DNA of 64,000 nucleotides from Psychromicrobium xiongbiense (GCF_030271165.1 NZ_JASSZH010000014.1:1-64000); one strand, 5' to 3'. Positions 42,290-51,379 are shown, numbered from the stretch's first letter. Numbers and translations are program-made. Notes: generated by a model from the letters alone, not told the origin.

Positions 42290-43654
42290 ATGATGATTCA
42301 TCCCTCCCGCAAAGCCTTCCTCACCCTCAGCGGCACAGCCCTGGCCGCTTTCGCCACAGCCGCCTGTGGTGCGCCGGCCACAACACCCACCGCCTCTGCC
42401 GGAGCATCGGTGGACGGCAAAGGCAAAACGTTGAGCGTTCTACTCAGCGTCAACGCCACCTACCCGGACCAGCAGAAGCAATGGATGGCCGCGCTCAGCG
42501 CCACGTTCAAGGCGCAGACCGGGGCAGATCTGACCTTTGAAACCTTCGCCAGCGGCGCTGAAGAGCTGACCAAAATCCAGACCTCCGTAGTCGCAGGCCG
42601 CGGCCCCGATGTCTATGGTCTCGGCACCACCTTCACCCCCACCGCCTACGCCACCGGGGCCTTCATGAAGCTCACCGACGCCGACTGGGCCGCCATCGGG
42701 GGCAAGAACCGCTTCAATCCAGCCGCCCTGGGCATCTCCGGCCCGGACGATAAGAACCTGATCGGCATCCCGTATACCCGGCCACCGCTGGTCATGGCCT
42801 ACAACACTGAACTGCTCAAAAGTGCAGGCATCGACGCCCCTGCCACCAGCTGGAACGGTCTGCGCGATCAGGCCAAGAAATCCATGGCCACCACGCCTGG
42901 CACTTTCGGCCTCTCGATTGGCTACAAGGACGGCTATGACCCCTGGAAATACGTCTGGGGCCTTGCCATCCAGACGGGGAACACCCTGGTTAACGGCAGC
43001 AAGGCCACCATCAATGATCCGGTGGTCAAAAAGGCCTACGAAACCTATTTCGGCTGGTACGGAACGGACAAGATTGTGGATCCTGCCGCCGCTGGCTGGA
43101 CCAACCCGCAAGCACTTGCCGCCTTCAGCCAGGGCAAAACCGCCTTCCTGCCGATGACGACATCGCGCTCCATGCCGACGCTGGATGCCTCACCGGTGGC
43201 AGGGAAGTATGCCTTTGCGGTCATGCCCACCACGGTGGACGGCACCACCCCCTCCGGCGCCGTGGCGGCATCGGGCATTCTGGCGGGGGACAATCTGGTG
43301 ATCGCCGACTACTCCAGCGTGAAAGACCTGGCGTTGGCCTTCGTCAATCTGGCCACCTCCAAGGAGGAACAGCTGACGTACACCAAGACCTTCGGCGACC
43401 TCCCGGCCAACGTCGAGGCGCTCAAGGCACTGGCGGATCCACGCTTGGCCCCGATGGCGCAGGCCGCCAGCCAGGCGCACGCCACACCCTTCACCGGTGC
43501 GTGGAGTGATATCCAGCTGGCCCTGATGAACGTCGTGGTGCAGTCGCTGCCGGAACTCAGCTCGGGCGGCGTCCGCTCGTCCTCGCTGGATAAGTTGCTC
43601 GCGGACGCTCAGCAGAAATCCCAGAGCTCACTCGACCGCGTACCCAAGGGTTGA
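42290..43654 (+). CDS. Orphan carbohydrate ABC substrate-binding lipoprotein
   Basis: A 454-residue CUT1 binding protein. GAGGAG precedes a double ATG; the signal peptide ends with lipobox ATAAC. It is a close paralogue of the binding protein at 34620-35978 over the whole mature length (shared GPDVYGLGTTFTPTAY, NPAALGISGPDDKN, TPFTGAWSDIQLAL). No permease gene follows; the next gene is the oxidoreductase-NagB fusion. It probably docks to the permease pair of the uronate operon. Substrate likely an amino sugar or a glycoside of one. Confidence 0.9.
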   Translation: MMIHPSRKAFLTLSGTALAAFATAACGAPATTPTASAGASVDGKGKTLSVLLSVNATYPDQQKQWMAALSATFKAQTGADLTFETFASGAEELTKIQTSVVAGRGPDVYGLGTTFTPTAYATGAFMKLTDADWAAIGGKNRFNPAALGISGPDDKNLIGIPYTRPPLVMAYNTELLKSAGIDAPATSWNGLRDQAKKSMATTPGTFGLSIGYKDGYDPWKYVWGLAIQTGNTLVNGSKATINDPVVKKAYETYFGWYGTDKIVDPAAAGWTNPQALAAFSQGKTAFLPMTTSRSMPTLDASPVAGKYAFAVMPTTVDGTTPSGAVAASGILAGDNLVIADYSSVKDLALAFVNLATSKEEQLTYTKTFGDLPANVEALKALADPRLAPMAQAASQAHATPFTGAWSDIQLALMNVVVQSLPELSSGGVRSSSLDKLLADAQQKSQSSLDRVPKG

Positions 43655-43697
43655 GCCCGATCTCCAGTACCCGAAAGACCCCCAGAAAGGTTCCTCG

Positions 43698-45707
43698 ATG
43701 ACTGACCTCCCCGATCCCGCGGCCGATGCACGGCTCCCCACCGCACCGCTGCCCGTAGCTTTGGTCGGCTGCGGGATCATCGGCACGGTCCATGCCCGCG
43801 CCATCGCCGCGGACCCGGCCCTCAGACTGGTCGCCCTGATCGACAGTGACATCCAGCAGGCACGGCGGCTGGCCCAGACCCTCGCCACGAGTCCGGCGGT
43901 CACCACGAGTCCGGCGCTCCCCACGGATCAGACGCTCGATGCCGAGCTGCCGGTGTTCGCCTCGCTCGCCGAGGCTGCGGCGGCGGAGGCCGCCGGGGAG
44001 CTGAGCTTCGAGGCCGTGGGGATCGCCACGCCCAGCGGCTCGCATACGGCAGAAGCGACTGCCGCCCTTCATCTCGGCAAACACGTCCTGGTGGAGAAGC
44101 CCCTGGACACGCATCCACGCAAGATCCGGGCCTTCCTGGAGGATGCGGAGCGGGCACGCCAGCGCGGGCTCACCGTCGCTGTGGTCAGCCAGCTCCGCCT
44201 CGAGGATGCCATCCTGAGAATCAAAGACGCCTTCACAGAGGTGGGCAGTCCTTTGCCCTCCGGGCCTTTTGTTTCCGGGGTGGCGCTCAGCCCGGTCTGG
44301 CGGGATCAGGCCTATTACGATTCGGCGGACTGGCGCGGTACCTGGGCGCTCGATGGCGGCGGGGCAGTGATGAACCAGGGTATCCACCTAGTCGATCTGC
44401 TGCTGTATTTCCTGGGGAAGCCGCAGGAAATCTACGCACGGACCGGCCTTTTCGCCCATCACGGGATCGAGGTAGAGGACTCGGCCGTGGCCACCCTGGT
44501 CTTCGAATCCGGAGCACTCGCCGTGGTGCATGCCAGCACCTCCGCAGCGCCCGGGCTGCCCACCCAGCTTCAGTTGCTCGGACCACGCGGATCCGCCGTC
44601 GTGCTGGGCAGCAGCGCCGGGACAGAACTGCAGTTCCTGCATCGGGTGGGGGGCTCAGCGGATACAGTTTCGCAGAGCGACGTCACACCGGGCACCACCG
44701 GGGTTGCGACCCTCGGTCCCAGCGGTCATGGCCGCCAGTATCGCGACTTTGCCCGGGCCGTGCGTACCGGAACGGCCCCCTCCACCCCTGTCGAGGAGGG
44801 AGCACGCGCGGCACTGACCATCTATGCCATGTACTGCTCGGCAGCACTGGGCAGGCCGGTGCTGCTGGCCGATGTCGAAGCTGGTCTCTACGACGAGACG
44901 GATCTGACCGCGCACTCCACGCCAGACATCCCGCCGACCACTCTGGTCTTCCGCGACCACGAGCAACTCGGCCAGCGCGCCGCCGAGCAGGCCGCCCGCG
45001 CGCTGCGTACCGCACTGGCGACGCGCGGTTCGGCCCGGCTCATGCTGGCCGCCGCTCCCAGCCAGGGGCCAGTGCTGGCCGCTCTGGCGAGGCAGCCAGG
45101 GATCGACTGGTCCGCCATCGACTGTTTCCATATGGATGACTACTTGGGGCTCGATGCCGCCGCGCCGCAAGGCTTCGGCAACTGGCTGGAGCACCACTTC
45201 TTCCAGTCACTCCCCCCCGGTGCCGGAGCAAGGTTCCACAGGATCCCGACCGAAGGCGATCCGCTGGTAGCCGCCCGGCACTACGCTGAGCAGATGGGAA
45301 CTGACCCTTTTGATGTCGTACTGCTCGGAATCGGCGTCAACGGGCACCTCGCCTTCAACGACCCGCCCGCGCTCTTCACCGATGCGCAGGCTGCTCGCGT
45401 GGTGACGCTGGATGGGCGCAGCGTGGCTCAGCAGGTGGCGGAAGGTCACTTCCCCGAGGCCTCGGCTGTTCCGCAGGAAGCGATCACCGTCACGATCCCC
45501 CGCCTGCTGAACGCGGAGACGCTCATCTGTTCCGTTCTGGGCACCGAGAAAAGTCAGGCCGTCGCGGATACTTTCGCACAGGGCATCGGCGGGGCGCACC
45601 CTTCCACAGCACTGCGAACCCACCCCCGGGTGACCCTCTACCTCGACGAGGGCGCCGCTGCACTGCTTCCCGACAGCGTGCGGCCGGATGCATCCCGCGC
45701 ATCATGA
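43698..45707 (+). CDS. Fusion of Gfo/Idh/MocA oxidoreductase and NagB-like deaminase
   Basis: A 669-residue two-domain protein. Residues 18-400 are a full oxidoreductase with VGCGIIGTVH, VEKPLD (Lys134) and YYDSADWRGTWALDGGG, a paralogue of the protein at 30593. Residues 415-660 are a full glucosamine-6-phosphate deaminase fold: FHMDDYLGL (Asp480, matching NagB Asp72) and GIGVNGHLAFNDP, where His550 is kept but NagB Asp141 and Glu148 are Asn548 and Asp555. There is one continuous frame, AAAGG before the ATG, and a 4-bp overlap with nagA. It would couple sugar oxidation to deamination-isomerisation. Substrate unknown. Confidence 0.88.
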   Translation: MTDLPDPAADARLPTAPLPVALVGCGIIGTVHARAIAADPALRLVALIDSDIQQARRLAQTLATSPAVTTSPALPTDQTLDAELPVFASLAEAAAAEAAGELSFEAVGIATPSGSHTAEATAALHLGKHVLVEKPLDTHPRKIRAFLEDAERARQRGLTVAVVSQLRLEDAILRIKDAFTEVGSPLPSGPFVSGVALSPVWRDQAYYDSADWRGTWALDGGGAVMNQGIHLVDLLLYFLGKPQEIYARTGLFAHHGIEVEDSAVATLVFESGALAVVHASTSAAPGLPTQLQLLGPRGSAVVLGSSAGTELQFLHRVGGSADTVSQSDVTPGTTGVATLGPSGHGRQYRDFARAVRTGTAPSTPVEEGARAALTIYAMYCSAALGRPVLLADVEAGLYDETDLTAHSTPDIPPTTLVFRDHEQLGQRAAEQAARALRTALATRGSARLMLAAAPSQGPVLAALARQPGIDWSAIDCFHMDDYLGLDAAAPQGFGNWLEHHFFQSLPPGAGARFHRIPTEGDPLVAARHYAEQMGTDPFDVVLLGIGVNGHLAFNDPPALFTDAQAARVVTLDGRSVAQQVAEGHFPEASAVPQEAITVTIPRLLNAETLICSVLGTEKSQAVADTFAQGIGGAHPSTALRTHPRVTLYLDEGAAALLPDSVRPDASRAS

Positions 45708-46885
45708 GCGCTGCGGATCAACCGGTCCACGTGCTCCGTGGCCGCTCTCCGGTGACCGGTCAGGTCCTGGAGGTCAGCTATACGAGGGAGGGCATCCTCG
45801 CAGTGCTGCCGGTGGCCGAGCAGCTGCCGGTGCAGCCCCGGGACCCTGAGCTGCCACTGATCTCCAGCGGCCTGATCGATCTGCAGGTCAACGGCTGTTT
45901 TGGCATCGACCTCAACGGTGACGATCTACGGGTTGCGGACGTCATCGACCTCGGCGCCAGGCTGGCCCGGCTCGGCGTCACCACCTGGTTGCCCACTCTG
46001 GTCACGGCTCCGGAAGCCGCGATTTCGCGCGCGCTCGCCACCATCGAAGAGGCCCGGCAGCGCGATCCGGACACCGGAGCCGCGATTCCCTGTGTCCACG
46101 TGGAAGGACCGTTCATCTCCGCGCGGGAGGGGTTCCGCGGCGTCCATGACCCCGCCCAGATCCGCCCGCTCGATGCCGCCGAGGTGCTGCGCTGGCAGGC
46201 GGCGGGTGCGCCGATAGGGCTGGTGACGGTTTCCCCGCATACCGAGGACGCACCGGAACAGATCCGTCGGATCGTCGCCGCCGGAATCAGCGTCGCGTTG
46301 GGTCATACGCATGCCAGCCCCGAGCAGTTGCGCGCCGCGGTCAATGCTGGGGCCACGCTCTCCACCCATCTGGGCAATGGGCTGCCGACTCTGCTCCCCC
46401 GGCATCCGAACGCCATCTGGACTCAACTCGCGGAGGACCGGCTCAGCTGCGGGTTGATCGCCGACGGTCACCACCTGCCCTGGGACACTCTGGAGGTCAT
46501 GCTGAGCGCCAAGGGCAGCGACGGTGCCTTCCTGGTCTCCGATGCCACCGCCATCGCCGGTCTGCCGCCGGGCCATTACACGACGGCAGTGGGTGGCCAG
46601 GTGGAGCTGGACGAGGCGGGGCGGCTCTCCTATTCCGGCACCGAGCTGCTGGCAGGCTCCGCCGCAACGCTGCCAGCTGGCCTTCGGCTTCTGCTCCGGC
46701 ACACCTCGCGCTCCCTGGCGCAGGCACTGCAGTTGACGGTGGGGACTCCGGGACGGATCGCGGACCGCTGGAAGCCCGGCGCCGGGCGACTCGAGGCGGG
46801 CGCTCCCGCTGATCTGGTACTGCTCAGCGCGGAGGGTGAGGTGCTGCAGGTGGTGGCGAACGGCACTGACCTGGGGGCGGCCTGA
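45704..46885 (+). CDS. nagA: N-acetylglucosamine-6-phosphate deacetylase
   Basis: A 393-residue amidohydrolase that removes acetate from GlcNAc-6-phosphate, the step before NagB. Motifs: DLQVNGCFGIDLN, VHVEGPFIS (metal Glu), LGHTHASPEQ and STHLGNG (metal His positions), IADGHHL, and VSDATAIAG with the catalytic Asp. The start overlaps the fusion gene by 4 bp, so deacetylase and deaminase are made together. No GlcNAc kinase is in this cluster; the BadF-type kinase at 24.5 kb or one elsewhere could supply the phosphate. Confidence 0.93.
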   Translation: MSAADQPVHVLRGRSPVTGQVLEVSYTREGILAVLPVAEQLPVQPRDPELPLISSGLIDLQVNGCFGIDLNGDDLRVADVIDLGARLARLGVTTWLPTLVTAPEAAISRALATIEEARQRDPDTGAAIPCVHVEGPFISAREGFRGVHDPAQIRPLDAAEVLRWQAAGAPIGLVTVSPHTEDAPEQIRRIVAAGISVALGHTHASPEQLRAAVNAGATLSTHLGNGLPTLLPRHPNAIWTQLAEDRLSCGLIADGHHLPWDTLEVMLSAKGSDGAFLVSDATAIAGLPPGHYTTAVGGQVELDEAGRLSYSGTELLAGSAATLPAGLRLLLRHTSRSLAQALQLTVGTPGRIADRWKPGAGRLEAGAPADLVLLSAEGEVLQVVANGTDLGAA

Positions 46886-46970
46886 GCCGTCCCCGCAGGC
46901 TCATCGGCGGGACGCAGAAACGTTCACATAAGGTGGGGGAACAGATTCACTGACCGGAGAGGAGCGTCGC

Positions 46971-48014
46971 ATGGCCCGTCGCGCAACCATCCGTGAGCTT
47001 GCCGCCACCCTCGGAGTCTCGCCGTCGACCGTCTCGCGCGCCTTCACCCGGCCACAACTGCTTACTCCGGCCATGGTCACCCGGATCAAAGAGGCCGCCA
47101 AGGCCGCCAATTACGTGCCCAACAACAATGCCCGCGCGCTGTCCACTGGGCTCACCGGCGCCATCGGGCTCGTGGTCCCGGACATCTCCAACCCCTTCTT
47201 TCCGCCGCTGATCCGCGCAGCCCAGGCGCATGCCGCGCTCTCGCAGCGTGCGCTCTTCCTGGCCGATTCGAATGATCTGGCGGAGGAGGAAGAGAAGCTG
47301 ATCTCCTCGCTGGCCTCCCGGGTCGAGGGCCTGATCCTGGCCTCCTCGCGGCTGAAGAACAGCCGACTGCGCGAACTCGCAGGCAGTCAGCGCCTGGTGC
47401 TGATCAACCGGGATGTACCGGAGACCAGTCGCGTGCTGATTGATACTGCGTCCGCCATGCGCCAGGCTATGGATTCGCTGCTCACGCTGGGCCACCGTCG
47501 CTTCGCCTACGTCGGAGGCTCCCGGCTGTCCTGGTCGGAGAAGCGTCGCCGGGCCACTGCACTCGCTTTCGGCGAGGAGCATGGCGTGAGTGTCCAGGTG
47601 GTGGATGCGCACCCCGGCGACTATGAGACGGCGCGGACCATGGTGCCCACGCTGCTGGAGGCGCAGGTCACGGCCGTCATGGCGTTCGATGACGTGGTGG
47701 CCCACGGGGTGATGGGCGGCCTGGCCGAGCGCGGCCACCGGGTGCCCGCGGACCTGTCCGTGGTCGGCTGCGATGACATTCTGACGGTGCAGTCCGTCCC
47801 AGCGCTGAGCACGCTGAGCATGCCGGTGGAACTGGCGGCGCGATCCGCTGTCACGGCGCTGCTGATGGACAGTGAATCCTCAACGGTGGAACCCGCACGC
47901 TTTCTGGTGGAGGGCCGCTACATCACCCGCGGCACCACCGGCCCCGTCTCGACCACTCCCACGCCTCCCTCCCCTCATGACCTTTGGGACTCCAGGAGGA
48001 GTGACTCACGATGA
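46971..48014 (+). CDS. LacI-family transcriptional regulator (amino-sugar cluster)
   Basis: A 347-residue repressor. The helix-turn-helix is TIRELAATLGVSPSTVSRAFTRP, hinge YVPNNNARALSTGLTG, then a sensor starting LVVPDISNPFFPPLIRAA. GAGAGGAG precedes the ATG. It is the last gene of the amino-sugar cluster and the likely binder of the TGCAA-N4-TTGCA sites at 42.1-42.2 kb. The HTH and hinge closely resemble the LacI protein at 36184. Its stop overlaps the convergent LacI gene by 9 bp. Confidence 0.9.
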   Translation: MARRATIRELAATLGVSPSTVSRAFTRPQLLTPAMVTRIKEAAKAANYVPNNNARALSTGLTGAIGLVVPDISNPFFPPLIRAAQAHAALSQRALFLADSNDLAEEEEKLISSLASRVEGLILASSRLKNSRLRELAGSQRLVLINRDVPETSRVLIDTASAMRQAMDSLLTLGHRRFAYVGGSRLSWSEKRRRATALAFGEEHGVSVQVVDAHPGDYETARTMVPTLLEAQVTAVMAFDDVVAHGVMGGLAERGHRVPADLSVVGCDDILTVQSVPALSTLSMPVELAARSAVTALLMDSESSTVEPARFLVEGRYITRGTTGPVSTTPTPPSPHDLWDSRRSDSR

Positions 48015-49034
48015 CGGCGGGGCGGTACTTTCACGGACAACCAGAGAATACGGTGCGGCCACCGTCTGGATCGCGTCCGTAACGCCATGAAGCTCGCTGA
48101 GCAGCATCGCAGCCGCCGTCCGCCCCTGGGCCACCGGATCCTGACGGACTGTAGTCAGCCCGGCAGGGCCTGCAAACTCATGATCATCGATGCCGACCAC
48201 CGAGAGATCCTCTGGAATCCGGATCCCCCGCCGTTGCGCCTCATACATCACGCCCAGCGCCATCTCGTCGGAAGCGCACACCACGGCAGTCGGCGCCTGT
48301 CCAGGCTCGGCGAACACCGGTAGGTCAAAGAGCTTCCGTGCCATCTGGAGCCCTCCGTCAATGGAGAAATCCCCTTCACTGCTCCACTCCGGATTCATCT
48401 CCAGCCCGGCACGGCGAAAAGTGTCTTCAAAGGCTGTCCGGCGCAAGGCCGGTACCGCAAAATTCTGCGCATCGGCAGCCTGACCGTGAATCTGCACGAT
48501 TCTGCGGTGCCCCAGCTCCACAAGATGTTCGGCGGCCAGGCAAGCGGCGGCATAGTCGTCGATGCAGACCTGGGACAGTCCTTCCACCGGCCCGCCCAGG
48601 GCCAGAACCGGGATCTCCGCCTGATGGAGCTGCTCCAGCTCAGAGGGATGAAGTGCCAGACACAGCACCACCAGACCATCAATCTGCTTGCGTAGCATGG
48701 TGTTTTCGAAGATCCGGAGCCGGCTGGTGCCGTAGCCACCCAGGTTGATCAGCATGAGGTTGTAGTTCTGGGCGTGAAGTTCCACATCCACGCCTTCAAT
48801 CGCCTTCGCGAAGAACCAGCGACTCACATAGGGGGCCAGAACTCCCAGCGTACGGGTCCTCCCGGTGGCCAGGCCGCTGGCGGCGGAGGAAGCCACATAG
48901 CCCATCTCGCCCGCCAGCCTGAGCACGCGTTCTCTGGTCTGCGGGCTCACCCGGGGCAATCCGCGGATGGCCCGGGAGACCGTGGCCGTGGAGACCCCCG
49001 CAGCCGCTGCAACATCTTCGATGCTTACCGCCAC
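48006..49034 (-). CDS. LacI-family transcriptional regulator (alpha-glucoside cluster)
   Basis: A 342-residue repressor with SIEDVAAAAGVSTATVSRAIRG, hinge YVASSAASGLATGRTRTLG, and a sensor with the atypical first strand LAPYVSRWFFAKAIEGVD. It follows the alpha-glucoside ABC genes on the same strand, after a hairpin at 49058-49080. It is the likely regulator of that importer and of the divergent GH13 glucosidase through the GCAAGCGTTTAC site at 52865. Confidence 0.89.
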   Translation of the reverse strand: MAVSIEDVAAAAGVSTATVSRAIRGLPRVSPQTRERVLRLAGEMGYVASSAASGLATGRTRTLGVLAPYVSRWFFAKAIEGVDVELHAQNYNLMLINLGGYGTSRLRIFENTMLRKQIDGLVVLCLALHPSELEQLHQAEIPVLALGGPVEGLSQVCIDDYAAACLAAEHLVELGHRRIVQIHGQAADAQNFAVPALRRTAFEDTFRRAGLEMNPEWSSEGDFSIDGGLQMARKLFDLPVFAEPGQAPTAVVCASDEMALGVMYEAQRRGIRIPEDLSVVGIDDHEFAGPAGLTTVRQDPVAQGRTAAAMLLSELHGVTDAIQTVAAPYSLVVRESTAPPSS

Positions 49035-49057
49035 AAGGGCCTCCCCTCTTACGTCAT

Positions 49058-49080
49058 GGCGCCCGGAGTTTCCGGGCGCC
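49058..49080 (-). terminator. Hairpin between ABC operon and LacI gene
   Basis: GGCGCCCGGA (49058-49067) pairs with TCCGGGCGCC (49071-49080) around a 3-base loop. It follows the stop of the small membrane protein on the minus strand and precedes the LacI start. No T-run follows, so it may only reduce read-through into the regulator gene. Confidence 0.55.
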
Positions 49081-49082
49081 CG

Positions 49083-49328
49083 TTATTCCGCGCCCAGTTC
49101 CTGATCCCGACGCTGGAGTCGGTAGCGCAGCCGGAACAGGCTCACCATGGCCAGCACCACACCAGCGAGCAGCAGTGCCCAGACCAGCGCCGCACCTCCG
49201 GTGAGTTCCTGGTAGACCACCGTCACCAGTAGCACGAACCCCCAGAACACGGTGAATCCAATACCGATGTCCAGATGCATTGCTGCCCGGCTCACCGGCG
49301 CCTCAAACCGCTCAGCAGGAAGCATCAT
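49083..49328 (-). CDS. Small two-helix membrane protein in the ABC operon
   Basis: An 81-residue protein with two hydrophobic segments (about residues 20-40 and 45-66) and a charged C terminus (RYRLQRRDQELGAE). Its start overlaps the permease stop by 1 base (TAATG type), so it is co-translated with the importer. I recognise no family. It could be an accessory subunit of the importer; its inclusion in the transporter operon is the only clue. Confidence 0.7.
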   Translation of the reverse strand: MMLPAERFEAPVSRAAMHLDIGIGFTVFWGFVLLVTVVYQELTGGAALVWALLLAGVVLAMVSLFRLRYRLQRRDQELGAE

Positions 49329-50248
49329 TACTTGACGCCACCTGCGGTCAGGCCTGCCACGATCTTCCGCTGGAAGATCAGCACCAGGATCACCAAGGGC
49401 ACGGTGACAATAGTACCGGCCGCCATGACGGCCGTGTACGGCTCCTGGTGCGGCTGTGCCCCGGCGAAGGAGGCGATCGCGACGGTCACCGTCTTGGTCG
49501 CATCCGTGGACAGCTGGCTGGCGATCAGGAACTCGTTCCAGGAGGAGATGAACGCCAGGATGGCCGTGGTGAAGATGGCTGGTGCCGCGAGCGGCATGAT
49601 CACCTTACGGAAGGCCTGCCCCTGGGTGGCACCGTCCACCCGGGCCGCCTCTTCCAGTTCCCACGGCATCTCCCGGAAGAAGGAGACCAGGGTGTACACG
49701 GTCAGCGGCAACACGAAGGAGATATTCGGCAGGATCAGCGCCTGGTAGGTGCCGATCCAGCCCCAGCTGGTAAACAGCTGGAACAAGGGGGTGATCAGGG
49801 CAACGCCGGGGAACATCGAGGCCCCCAGGATGATGCCCAGGATGGCGTACTTGAACCGGAAGTTCAACCGGGCCAGCGCGTAGGAGGCAAACACACCCAC
49901 GATCAGACCGATGACGGTCACCACCACGCCGATGAAGAAGCTGTTGAACAGGTTGAGGGCGAAGTGGTTGCCACGATCCTCCGAGAAGGCCGTGACGAAG
50001 TTGTCCCAGGTGGCGTTGCTGGGCCAGAAGGACATCTCGAAGGTCTGATCCGAGGGCCGGAACGCGGTGACCATCATCCAGTAGAAGGGCGCCAGGCACC
50101 AGAGCACGATGATGACGGCCTGGAAGTAGGTGCGCCCCTGCGCCCAGCGGGTACGGCTGGTGGATTTCGCGTTGGAGCTAAGACGCGGAGCGTTTGTTGC
50201 CGCATTGGTCGCTGCGTTGGTTGCTGGTGCACTCGTCGCGTGGCTCAT
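49328..50248 (-). CDS. ABC sugar permease, MalG type (alpha-glucoside)
   Basis: A 306-residue permease. The N terminus contains a short Asn-Ala-Ala-Thr repeat (ATNAATNAATNA). Six helices follow; the EAA loop is ELEEAARVDGATQGQAFRKVIMP, and it ends IVAGLTAGGVK. It overlaps the MalF-type permease gene by 4 bp. Confidence 0.91.
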   Translation of the reverse strand: MSHATSAPATNAATNAATNAPRLSSNAKSTSRTRWAQGRTYFQAVIIVLWCLAPFYWMMVTAFRPSDQTFEMSFWPSNATWDNFVTAFSEDRGNHFALNLFNSFFIGVVVTVIGLIVGVFASYALARLNFRFKYAILGIILGASMFPGVALITPLFQLFTSWGWIGTYQALILPNISFVLPLTVYTLVSFFREMPWELEEAARVDGATQGQAFRKVIMPLAAPAIFTTAILAFISSWNEFLIASQLSTDATKTVTVAIASFAGAQPHQEPYTAVMAAGTIVTVPLVILVLIFQRKIVAGLTAGGVK

Positions 50249-51279
50249 TTCGCTGCCTTCTTCCGGCTACCGGTGGACGATTCGAACGCATTGGCGCCAA
50301 GGAATCTCACGAAGATGAAGGCGACCAGGAAAATGATGATAAAGGTGATGGTGGACAATGCCGAGGCCGAGTTGATCGCCGAGTTCTTCTGCTGCACCAC
50401 CAGGATCGACAGCGTGTCTGTGTTGTTGGCGCCGCCGGTCAGAATCTGAGGCAGATCATACATCCGTAGCGCGTCCAGAGTGCGGAACAGGATGGCCACC
50501 ATGAGCGCCGGCTTGACCATCGGCAGGGTGATCATCCGGAACCGCTGCCAGGCGTTGGCGCCGTCCACCTTGGCCGCCTCGTAGACCTCGGCCGGAATCA
50601 TCTGCAGGCCGGCCAGAATCAGCAGCGCCATGAACGGGGTGGTCTTCCAGGTGTCCGAGATGATGATGGCCCATTTGGACGGCCACTCCTGCCCGGTCCA
50701 CAGCACCTGCGCACCGAACATCTTGTTGATGACGCCCTCGAAGGCGAACATGAAGTAGAACAGCTTGGCCGTGACGGCGGTCGGGATGGCCCAGGGAACC
50801 AGCACGGCGGCGCGGAGCAGGCCGCGGCCCTTGAAGGTGCGGGACATGATGACGGCCATCCAGAAGCCGATGACGGTCTCCAGAATCACGGTGATGATGG
50901 TGAAGAAGAAGGTGTTCCCTGTGGCGGACCAGAACTGGGCGCCGGGCTGGCCGGGCGCACAGGCTGCCGTTCCGCCATCGGGCGCGGGGCACTGCTGGAA
51001 GAGCCAGGAAATGTAGTTGGTCAGACCGTTGGGCGAGCCGGCGGCGAAGAACCCGTTGGCGTCCAGCCCGCCATCGCTGTTGAGGGACATGCCGATGGCG
51101 GCGACAATCGGGTAGCCGATGACCACCAGGAGCAGAAGAATCGTGGGGGCCAACAACCAGGCAGCCCATCCGTTTTGCATTTTTTCCGGGCGGGCTCCCG
51201 GGGGTAACTTACTCCGGTTGCGGCGGTTTTTCTCCGGTTCCGCAATCTTCGGATCGGCGTCATGTGCAGCGATGGACAT
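50245..51279 (-). CDS. ABC sugar permease, MalF type (alpha-glucoside)
   Basis: A 344-residue permease. AAAGGAGGAG lies just before the ATG at 51279, so a longer frame from 51306 is not used. A 45-residue Lys/Arg-rich N terminus precedes the first helix. A long external loop holds CPAPDGGTAACAPG with two Cys. The EAA loop is VYEAAKVDGANAWQRFRMITLP. It is separated from the binding-protein gene by 172 bp that include a strong hairpin. Confidence 0.9.
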   Translation of the reverse strand: MSIAAHDADPKIAEPEKNRRNRSKLPPGARPEKMQNGWAAWLLAPTILLLLVVIGYPIVAAIGMSLNSDGGLDANGFFAAGSPNGLTNYISWLFQQCPAPDGGTAACAPGQPGAQFWSATGNTFFFTIITVILETVIGFWMAVIMSRTFKGRGLLRAAVLVPWAIPTAVTAKLFYFMFAFEGVINKMFGAQVLWTGQEWPSKWAIIISDTWKTTPFMALLILAGLQMIPAEVYEAAKVDGANAWQRFRMITLPMVKPALMVAILFRTLDALRMYDLPQILTGGANNTDTLSILVVQQKNSAINSASALSTITFIIIFLVAFIFVRFLGANAFESSTGSRKKAAK

Positions 51280-51379
51280 GACTCCTCCTTTACTCCCGGT
51301 CACCATGGAACGGGCTAGGTCAACAGAGTTGTGTGCTTAGGTTTGCTCATGCGAGTGCGGGTATTGAGCGCGACCCACG

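Noticed and set aside
48006-48014. 9-bp overlap of two convergent LacI genes as a sign of a frameshift or gene decay
   Set aside because: Both proteins have full length and normal C-terminal ends; short convergent overlaps are common in dense genomes.
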